Shown: positions 37,334 to 42,761 of the stretch, piece by piece
Position numbering within the stretch: position 1 is the stretch's first letter
Layout: the number at the start of each line of letters is the position of its first letter
DNA from: Pseudoxanthomonas sp.
Lineage (GTDB): Bacteria; Pseudomonadota; Gammaproteobacteria; Xanthomonadales; Xanthomonadaceae
DNA length: 42,761 nucleotides
Direction: 5' to 3'
Assembly (NCBI GenBank): GCA_017745195.1
Contig: JAGHZW010000033.1
Span: 1 to 42,761 of the forward strand
Translations under genes and position numbers: made by a program
The notes under the pieces: generated by a model
What the model was told of the DNA's origin: nothing
What the model saw: the letters and a program-made list of their open reading frames with translations, nothing else
Databases searched by the model: none

Positions 37334-37891
37334 ATGTCGATCTTCCTGACCCCGTTCGCCCGCACCCGCCTGTTCCCGCGCCAGCCGCGCGGCAACACCA
37401 TCCAGGACTGCACGCCCGGGCAGTTCGAGCGGCACCTCAACGAGCACGCACCGCTGGCCGTGGTCGACGGCTATGCGCCGTTCTGCAAGCTGCACGTGCA
37501 CCGCAACTGGACCTCGACCCGCTGCCTGACCGTGCCGGTCGACGACACCAACCGGCACCTGCTGCGCAGCGCCTACGAGGCGCGTTCGCGCGAGGAGCTG
37601 CCGGTGCTGGTGCGCTGGTTCGAGGGCGTGCAGCCGCCGGTGGCCGCGTACCTGGTCGTCATCCTCTACAGCCGCGAACAGCTGGCGAAGGAAGGCGCGC
37701 CGATCGACGCCGACTGGGGCGTGGTCGGTTGCCTGTACACGATGCAGCCGGAGGAGATCCCGATGGCGCCGGTGACGATGATGCGCAACGCGCTGGGCGT
37801 GGAGGAGGGCGGCTCGGGCGTGCCGCTGGACCGGCAGGCCTACCGGCGCAGCGTCGAGTTCTGGGAAAGCAACGCCAACTGGCGGCCCTGA
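37334..37891 (+). CDS. DUF3228-like conserved protein
   Basis: A 185-residue soluble protein. The stretch GNTIQDCTPGQFERHLNEHAPLAVVDGYAPFCKLHVHRNWTS and the later VVILYSREQLAKEGAPIDADWGVVGCLYTMQPEEIPMAPVTMMRNALG match my memory of the DUF3228 family, which has no established function. There is no signal peptide or membrane segment. The end WESNANWRP is typical. Conserved His and Cys residues could bind a metal, but that is a guess. It starts at ATG 37334, 61 bases after the metal repressor gene. Confidence 0.8.
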   Translation: MSIFLTPFARTRLFPRQPRGNTIQDCTPGQFERHLNEHAPLAVVDGYAPFCKLHVHRNWTSTRCLTVPVDDTNRHLLRSAYEARSREELPVLVRWFEGVQPPVAAYLVVILYSREQLAKEGAPIDADWGVVGCLYTMQPEEIPMAPVTMMRNALGVEEGGSGVPLDRQAYRRSVEFWESNANWRP

Positions 37892-38107
37892 CCGCACCTG
37901 CCGTCTGCCGGTTCCGCCGCATCGATCGACACGGGGCGCGGGCACAGGGCAGGGCCACCTGCCGTGACCTGTCGCTGCAGTCCGGTGCGCATCCAGGCTC
38001 AGGATCCGCGCGTGCGTGCCGATCTACACCAGGTATCCCTTGGCATGCGCGGGCGCCCTGCGGCGCGCGCTTCCGTCCCCCTGTTCCGATCCGGCCGCTT
38101 CCGACCC

Positions 38108-38794
38108 ATGCACATGAACATCTTCCTGGTCCTGCTCATGGCCGTCCTGGCGGTCTGGGCGATCCTGGCGACGGTGCTCGCGCTCGTCTGGGGCGGGCAC
38201 CTGCGCCGCGAACGCCAGGAGCACGAGGACGCGCGCCAGCGCAACGCGCAGTACCGCGCGGCGCTGCAGCGGCTCGAGAAGGAGGCGGCCATCGCCGCGG
38301 CCAGGTTCGAAGCGCTGCAGCGCGAGCACCTCGCCCTCAGGCAGGCCCACGACGCCAGCGAACAGGCGCTGGCCGAACAGCCGATGCCGCTGGTGATGAT
38401 CGACAGCCTCGACCTGTCCGGCGAGATCGGCACCCTGTTCGAACACGTCGCCCGCGTCGCCGCCGCGATCCGCAGCTACAGCGCGTACACCCGCGGCCAC
38501 CACGGCCGCGAGCCGGACAAGGCCCGCTACGACCTCCTGTGGCTGGCCGACTGCCTGCACACCTTCGACCGGATCGGCAAGGCGCTGGCCGCCGGCAGCC
38601 AGCGCGCACTTTCTGCCGCCTGCGCCGAGCTGCTGGAGATGTACGCCGCCTACCCGGGCGACGGTTCCGGCTACGACAGCCGCGACACCTTCCGCCGCCT
38701 GGCCGCGCAGGTGCCGCTGGACCGGGTCAGCGATGCCATCCGCACCATCGTCATGAAGACCGGTGCCGGCGTCGAGGACGTGCAGATGGTGTGA
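38108..38794 (+). CDS. Membrane-anchored coiled-coil protein of unknown function
   Basis: A 228-residue protein starting at ATG 38108 (second ATG at 38114). One N-terminal membrane helix (NIFLVLLMAVLAVWAILATVLALVWGG) is followed by a charged coiled coil of about 55 residues (RRERQEHEDARQRNAQYRAALQRLEKEAAIAAARFEALQREHLALRQAHDASEQ). A cytoplasmic helical domain of about 130 residues (SAYTRGHHGREPDKARYDLLWLADCLHTFDRIGKAL) completes it. I do not recognise the family. The frame is open further upstream, but those residues look non-coding. The 216 bp before it hold no visible gene. Confidence 0.65.
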   Translation: MHMNIFLVLLMAVLAVWAILATVLALVWGGHLRRERQEHEDARQRNAQYRAALQRLEKEAAIAAARFEALQREHLALRQAHDASEQALAEQPMPLVMIDSLDLSGEIGTLFEHVARVAAAIRSYSAYTRGHHGREPDKARYDLLWLADCLHTFDRIGKALAAGSQRALSAACAELLEMYAAYPGDGSGYDSRDTFRRLAAQVPLDRVSDAIRTIVMKTGAGVEDVQMV

Positions 38795-38930
38795 CCGCGG
38801 GCCCACGCCGACGGTCGGGTCGGCGATCCGGCGCAGGCGCGGACTCTGGCGGATCCGGCGGAAAACACAAAATTCTTCATGGAATCAAATAGTTGATGGT
38901 GTTATGGCGACTGCGGCCTGCGCCCTCGCC
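38795..38930. other. Intergenic stretch with AT-rich island
   Basis: About 45 bases at 38861-38906 (AAAACACAAAATTCTTCATG and following) are strikingly AT-rich for this GC-rich window. They lie directly before the 21-bp repeat array. It may hold the promoter for the ZIP-like gene, but no clear -35/-10 pair is seen. Confidence 0.45.
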
Positions 38931-39183
38931 GAGTCCGGAACTCGACGCGCCGAGCCTGGAACTCGATCGCCCGAGTCCGGAACTCGACGCGCCGGGCCCG
39001 GAACTCCATCGCCCGAGTCCGGAGCTCGACGTGCCGGGTCCGGAACTCCAATCCCCCGAGTCCGGAACTCGACGCACCGAGCCCGGGACTCCATCACCCG
39101 AGTCCGGAACTCGACCCGCCGGGCCCGGAACTCCATCGCCGGAGCCCGGAGCTCGACACGCCGGGTTCCGGGCTTCATCGTCC
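38931..39183. repeat. 21-bp tandem repeat array (about 12 units, 42-bp higher order)
   Basis: About twelve imperfect 21-bp units alternate between two types, one beginning GAGTCCGGAACTCGAC and one beginning GGGCCCGGAACTCCATC, giving a 42-bp period. Units start near 38931, 38952, 38973, 38994, 39015, 39036, 39058, 39079, 39100, 39121, 39141 and 39163. The unit at 39036 is 22 bp, and length slips of one base also occur near 39141, while the last units are degenerate. Each type-1 unit contains the near-palindrome GAGTCCGGAACTC. Because 21 is a multiple of 3 and no stops occur, several frames stay open across it. Confidence 0.9.
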
Positions 39184-39209
39184 GGATCTCGGGTCCCCGG
39201 GGAGTCCAC

Positions 39210-39929
39210 ATGTCGCAGGTGATGTCCGGGGCACTGACCGGTGCGGTCGCCGCGCTTCCGCTCGTCCTCGGCGCCTGGATCGCGCTCGGGCTGAAGCCCT
39301 CCACCCGGCTGGTCGGGCTCGTGTCCGGTTTCGGTGCCGGCGCGCTCATCAGCGCGGTCGCGTTCGAACTGGTCCTCGACGCATCGGGCAAGAACACCCC
39401 GGTGATCCTGGCGGCCGCGCTCGCCGTCGGTGCGGTCGCGTACTTCGCCGGCAGCGAATACCTGGACCGGCGCAGTCGCGCGGGAAGCACGGGCAACCGC
39501 GGCCTGGCGCTGCTGATGGGCGCCACCCTCGACGGGATACCCGAGTCGCTGATCCTGGGCATTTCGATCGCGGCCGGCGCCGGGGTCAGCCTGCCGTTCC
39601 TGGTGGCGGTGGTCGTGTCGAACCTGCCCGAAGGCATGGCCTCGGCGGCGGTGCTGGGCAAGGAGGCCGGTTATCCGGCGCGGCGCATCCTCGGCATGTG
39701 GGCGGTGGTCGTGGCCATTTCCGCGGTGGCCGCCGGGCTGGGTACGTTCGTCGGCACGCGGGTGGCGACGATCGGGCCGGTGGCGCAGGCATTCGCCGCC
39801 GGCGCGCTGCTGGTGATGATCACCGACGACCTGATCCCCGAGGCGCGCGAATACGGCGGCCTCGGCGCGGGCCTGGCCGCCGTGCTCGGTTTTGCCGTCG
39901 CCTTCGGCCTGGATCGGGCGGGGGGCTGA
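39210..39929 (+). CDS. ZIP-like metal permease family protein with altered metal motifs
   Basis: A 239-residue polytopic membrane protein, starting at ATG 39210 with GGGGAG upstream; the frame is open through the repeat array to an ATG at 38904 but the SD supports 39210. About seven or eight hydrophobic segments are seen. Two helices carry ZIP-type signatures: GATLDGIPESLILG (Asp108, Glu112) and VVSNLPEGMASAAVLG (Asn138, Glu141). In classical ZIP and GufA proteins these places have His (HNIPEG, HExPE), so both histidines are replaced. An acidic DDLIPEA follows near the C-terminus. It may transport a divalent metal or something else. Confidence 0.75.
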   Translation: MSQVMSGALTGAVAALPLVLGAWIALGLKPSTRLVGLVSGFGAGALISAVAFELVLDASGKNTPVILAAALAVGAVAYFAGSEYLDRRSRAGSTGNRGLALLMGATLDGIPESLILGISIAAGAGVSLPFLVAVVVSNLPEGMASAAVLGKEAGYPARRILGMWAVVVAISAVAAGLGTFVGTRVATIGPVAQAFAAGALLVMITDDLIPEAREYGGLGAGLAAVLGFAVAFGLDRAGG

Positions 39930-40004
39930 GAGGCGTGAGTTCGCGTCGGCCGCGGGATCGCGGACGTGGCGCGGGTGCCAGATCGCATGCGGGATTGAAA
40001 ACAG

Positions 40005-40028
40005 AACGGGCGCCTTGCGGCGCCCGTT
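40005..40028. terminator. Bidirectional terminator between ZIP-like gene and ahcY
   Basis: A perfect 10-bp stem AACGGGCGCC/GGCGCCCGTT with a 4-nt loop (GCAA, a GNRA loop, on the minus strand) lies 76 bases after the ZIP-like stop and 58 bases after the ahcY stop. A CTGTTTTC stretch follows it on the minus strand and GCGTCTTTCC on the plus strand, so it can serve both convergent genes. Confidence 0.7.
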
Positions 40029-40086
40029 GCGTCTTTCCGTCGTGGCTGCGGCCGGTCCTGGAAGCAAGCCGGCCGCCGCGCGCCAC

Positions 40087-41532
40087 TCAGTAGCGGTAGT
40101 GCTCCGGCTTGAACGGGCCGTCCACCGGCACGCCGAGGTAGTCGGCCTGTGCCGGGGTCAGCTTGGTCAGCTTCACCCCGATCTTCTCCAGGTGCAGGCG
40201 TGCGACCTCCTCGTCGAGCTTCTTCGGCAGGCGGTACACGTCCTTCCCGTAGACGTCCTTGTTGGCCCACAGGTCGATCTGGGCCAGGGTCTGGTTGGAG
40301 AACGAGTTGGACATCACGAACGACGGGTGGCCGGTGGCGCAGCCCAGGTTCACCAGGCGGCCTTCGGCCAGCAGGAAGATCGCGTTGCCGTTGCCGAACG
40401 TGAACTTGTCCACCTGCGGCTTGATGTTGGTCTTCACCGCGCCGGACGCGTACAGCGCATCGACCTGGATCTCGTTGTCGAAGTGGCCGATGTTGCAGAC
40501 GATGGCCTGGTCCTTCATCGCCTGCATGTGCGCCAGGGTGATGATGTCCTTGTTGCCGGTGGTGGTGACGTAGATGTCGGCGCGGCCGAGGGTGTCCTCG
40601 ACGGTGGCGACCTCGAAGCCTTCCATCGCCGCCTGCAGCGCGCAGATCGGATCGATCTCGGTGACCACCACGCGGGCGCCGTAGGCGCGCAGCGAGTGCG
40701 CCGAGCCCTTGCCGACGTCGCCGTAACCGCAGACCACGGCGACCTTGCCGGCCAGCATCACGTCCATCGCGCGCTTGAGGCCGTCGGCCAGCGACTCGCG
40801 GCAGCCGTACAGGTTGTCGAACTTGGACTTGGTGACCGAGTCGTTGACGTTGATCGCCGGCACCAGCAGCGTGCCGGCCTCGGCCAGCTGGTAGAGGCGG
40901 TGCACGCCGGTGGTGGTCTCCTCGGACACGCCCTTCCAGTCCTTGACCACGCGACCCCAGTAACCCGGACGCTCCTTCGCCACGCGCTTGAGCAGGTCCT
41001 TGATCACCTGCTCCTCGTGGTTGCCGGAAGGCGTGTTGACCCAGTCGCTGCCGTTCTCCAGCTCGTAGCCCTTGTGGATCAGCAAGGTCACGTCGCCGCC
41101 GTCGTCGACCACCAGCTCAGGACCGGTCAGGGTGCCGTCGGCGAGGGTGAAGGTCAGTGCGTCGAGGGTGCAGTCCCAGTACTCCTCCAGGGTTTCGCCC
41201 TTCCAGGCGAACACGGGGGTTCCGGAGGCGGCGATCGCCGCGGCGGCGTGGTCCTGGGTCGAGAAGATGTTGCACGAGGCCCAGCGCACGTCGGCGCCGA
41301 TGTCGCGCAGGGTCTCGATCAGCACCGCGGTCTGGATGGTCATGTGCAGCGAGCCGGTCACGCGCACGCCCTTGAGCGGGGCGGTGGCGGCGTGCTTGCG
41401 GCGGATGGACATCAGGCCGGGCATCTCGTGCTCGGCGATGTCGATCTCCTTGCGGCCCCAGTCGGCCAGGGAGATGTCGGCGACCTTGTAGTCGCCAGTG
41501 GAGGACGACAAGGTATTGGGCAGTGCGTTCAT
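40087..41532 (-). CDS. ahcY: S-adenosyl-L-homocysteine hydrolase AhcY
   Basis: AhcY uses bound NAD to cleave S-adenosylhomocysteine to adenosine and homocysteine, relieving inhibition of methyltransferases. The start is ATG 41532 ([30 protein letters not shown]), giving 481 residues; the frame upstream covers the riboswitch and is not coding. Motifs are [63 protein letters not shown], the NAD-binding [12 protein letters not shown] (from residue 268), [28 protein letters not shown] and the C-terminal KPEHYRY. It is controlled by an SAH riboswitch in its leader. Confidence 0.97.
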   Translation of the reverse strand: MNALPNTLSSSTGDYKVADISLADWGRKEIDIAEHEMPGLMSIRRKHAATAPLKGVRVTGSLHMTIQTAVLIETLRDIGADVRWASCNIFSTQDHAAAAIAASGTPVFAWKGETLEEYWDCTLDALTFTLADGTLTGPELVVDDGGDVTLLIHKGYELENGSDWVNTPSGNHEEQVIKDLLKRVAKERPGYWGRVVKDWKGVSEETTTGVHRLYQLAEAGTLLVPAINVNDSVTKSKFDNLYGCRESLADGLKRAMDVMLAGKVAVVCGYGDVGKGSAHSLRAYGARVVVTEIDPICALQAAMEGFEVATVEDTLGRADIYVTTTGNKDIITLAHMQAMKDQAIVCNIGHFDNEIQVDALYASGAVKTNIKPQVDKFTFGNGNAIFLLAEGRLVNLGCATGHPSFVMSNSFSNQTLAQIDLWANKDVYGKDVYRLPKKLDEEVARLHLEKIGVKLTKLTPAQADYLGVPVDGPFKPEHYRY

Positions 41533-41573
41533 GCGGGTGCTCCGGGTCAATGGCGAGACAGGTCTCGCATTCG

Positions 41574-41698
41574 CCGGGCGCCGTTGTCGCTTGGGATGCC
41601 GCGCCGAGCCTGGCCATGGATCGGGAGCCGCGCCGCTCGTGCGCATCTCCTGCGGAAGACTCCGCGTGTCCTGTGGTCGCAGCGCCCCTCGGCGGGCG
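41574..41698 (-). promoter_or_regulatory. SAH riboswitch in the ahcY leader
   Basis: Read on the minus strand, the leader contains the conserved SAH-aptamer blocks in order. GAGGGGCGCTGCGACC (41690-41675) is followed after a variable hairpin region by GCCAGGCTCGGC (41614-41603) and then AACGGCGCCC (41585-41576). CGCCGAG pairs with CTCGGCG to form P1, and GGCGCCC can form the pseudoknot with GGGGCGC. The known class, found upstream of ahcY in proteobacteria, turns expression on when SAH accumulates. The start codon is about 42 bases downstream of the aptamer. Confidence 0.92.
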
Positions 41699-41704
41699 CC
41701 GCGC

Positions 41705-41710
41705 ATTATA
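41705..41710 (-). promoter_or_regulatory. ahcY promoter -10 box
   Basis: An exact TATAAT on the minus strand (41710-41705) places the transcription start near 41698, immediately before the SAH aptamer. The -35 is not clear; TCCATG at 41732-41727 (16-bp spacer) is a weak candidate. Confidence 0.7.
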
Positions 41711-41959
41711 TCGGCCCGCCCCATTGCATGGATGAACCTGTCGATGCGTCGGCGGGCGATGGCCGTGCAGGAATTGTTCCGGCCGGGAGCCCGTCCAACG
41801 CGGCCACCCATCCGCCCGTCACCTGGGTCGAGCATCCGGATACCGGCACGGTCGGGCGCATATCCTCGACCTCGTGATCCGGTACTCCTGAAACTTTTGC
41901 GGCGGCGCACAAAATCCCGCTAAGCTCGGAAATTCGCTCCCATAAGCCGTCCCGCGTCG
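41711..41959. other. Intergenic region between the ahcY promoter and ppc
   Basis: No credible gene is visible. Near the ppc end, TTGCGG then 17 bp then CTAAGC (within CTTTTGCGG...CGCTAAGCT, about 41896-41925) could be a weak ppc promoter. Nothing else is recognised. Confidence 0.35.
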
Positions 41960-42715
41960 ATGAACGCTCCACGCCAGCTCGAATTCGCTCCACCAGACCT
42001 GCCCCTGCGCGACGAAGTGCGCCGCCTCGGCGCGCTGGTCGGCGACATGCTCGCCGAACAGGTTTCGCCCGCCTTCCTCGATGAGGTCGAACGGGTCCGG
42101 ACCACGGCGATCGCGCGGCGCCAGAACGGCGGTTCGATGGAGTCGCTGTCGGCGCTGCTGGACGGGCTGGCACCAGCCCATGCCGAATCGCTGGTGCGCG
42201 CCTTCAGCACCTATTTCCAGGTGGTCAACATCGCCGAGCGCGTGCACCGGATCCGCCGCCGCCGCGACTACCAGCGCGCCGACACCGGCAAGCCGCAGCC
42301 GGAAAGCCTGCTCGACGCGCTGCAGCGGCTGAAGGCGAAGGACGTGTCGCCGGAGGAGCTGCGCGACTGGCTCGAGAGGATCGACATCGAACCGGTGTTC
42401 ACCGCGCACCCGACCGAGGCCGTGCGCCGCGCGCTGCTCGAGAAGGAACAGATCATGGTCGCCGCGCTGGTCGACGACCTCGACGGCGGGCGCACCCCCG
42501 GCGAGCGCGCCGCCGACATCGCCCGCTTCCGCATGGCGCTGACCTCGGCCTGGCAGACGGCGGATTCCTCGCCGGTACGCCCGGGCGTGGAGGACGAACG
42601 CGAGCACGTCGGCTTTTATCTGACCGAAGTGCTGTACCGGGTGATGCCGGTGTTCTACGAGACGCTGGAACACGCCATCGGCGAATCGTTCGGCATCGCC
42701 ACCGAGCTGCCGCGC
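41960..42715 (+). CDS. ppc: Phosphoenolpyruvate carboxylase Ppc, N-terminal part (truncated at window end)
   Basis: Ppc carboxylates phosphoenolpyruvate to oxaloacetate, replenishing the TCA cycle. The N-terminal 252 or so residues of an enzyme of about 900 are present, from ATG 41960 ([20 protein letters not shown]). Visible are [45 protein letters not shown], the conserved [21 protein letters not shown] with the catalytic-region His, [39 protein letters not shown] and [11 protein letters not shown]. After ELPR the expected next residues (LRFGTWVGGDMDGNP) are absent and an unrelated sequence follows, so the homology ends at about 42715. Confidence 0.93.
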
Positions 42716-42761
42716 CAAGCGCTCGCGCCTGGCCTACGACACCGCGGCCAGCACGGCGCTG
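42716..42761. other. 46-base tail not belonging to ppc
   Basis: Beyond about 42715 the ppc frame reads [15 protein letters not shown], unlike any Ppc. Another forward frame reads [15 protein letters not shown], which looks like coding sequence of a different gene. I find no other copy in the window on either strand. It mirrors the foreign 55 bases at the left end. Confidence 0.7.

Noticed and set aside
38931-39183. CRISPR array
   Set aside because: The 21-bp units are contiguous, imperfect and alternate between two types, with no unique spacers and no cas genes nearby.
38763-39209. N-terminal extension of the ZIP-like protein through the repeat array
   Set aside because: The good ribosome site GGGGAG and membrane-protein start favour ATG 39210. 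The upstream frame stays open only because the 21-bp repeat lacks stops, and it changes frame identity at the 22-bp unit.

Overview
The window is a 42.8-kb stretch of dense, high-GC bacterial chromosome. It most resembles a gammaproteobacterium of the Lysobacteraceae/Xanthomonadaceae (Luteimonas, Lysobacter or Pseudoxanthomonas type). The basis is recall of protein families and gene order: thiS-thiG-trmB, a cysNC fusion divergent from cysJIH, a ColRS-like two-component pair, and an SAH riboswitch in front of ahcY. No database search was possible. I see no prophage, insertion sequence, CRISPR array or rRNA.

Layout. 1-2852: the 3' part of selA, selB and a selenocysteine tRNA, packed head to tail. 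2874-11917: fdhD, a small serine hydrolase and cysHIJ on the minus strand, divergent from cysD-cysNC on the plus strand, giving a complete assimilatory sulfate-to-sulfide route. 12034-16804: an RND efflux adaptor and permease, followed by an overlapping GNAT acetyltransferase. 17052-17927: a SpoU-family RNA methyltransferase. 17995-23191, minus strand: a GH97 glycosidase, an M28 peptidase, MscL, a fumarylacetoacetate-hydrolase-family enzyme and a small membrane protein. 23259-27396: a Rieske protein, an SLC13/RCK transporter and the thiS-thiG-trmB set. 27526-30416: an autotransporter GDSL esterase, tRNA-Gly(CCC) and rimK. 30417-33297: a terminator-ended candidate small RNA, a small exported protein and a ColRS-like two-component system. 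33340-37272: ilvE, a DUF4124-like protein, metF, and a divergent cobalt/nickel efflux pair (DmeF/RcnR type) sharing one operator. 37334-39929: a DUF3228-like protein, a membrane-anchored unknown, a 21-bp tandem repeat array and a ZIP-like permease. 40087-42761: ahcY under an SAH riboswitch, and the 5' part of ppc.

How the parts connect. The sel cluster and fdhD point to a selenocysteine-containing formate dehydrogenase encoded outside the window. The cys genes supply sulfide for cysteine. metF, ahcY and their control elements handle methyl-group and SAH recycling. thiS also consumes cysteine sulfur.

The most useful non-gene observations are these. Both ends of the window carry about 46-55 bases that do not belong to the adjoining gene. 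At the left end the extra bases are a near-copy of an internal rimK segment, which suggests chimeric contig ends. A clear SAH riboswitch with an exact TATAAT box controls ahcY. A palindromic operator lies inside the metF promoter. A 17-bp RcnR-type operator sits between dmeF and its regulator. A 21-bp/42-bp repeat array precedes the ZIP-like gene. A possible unannotated small RNA lies between rimK and the two-component locus. I did not find a convincing wholly new multi-gene system.
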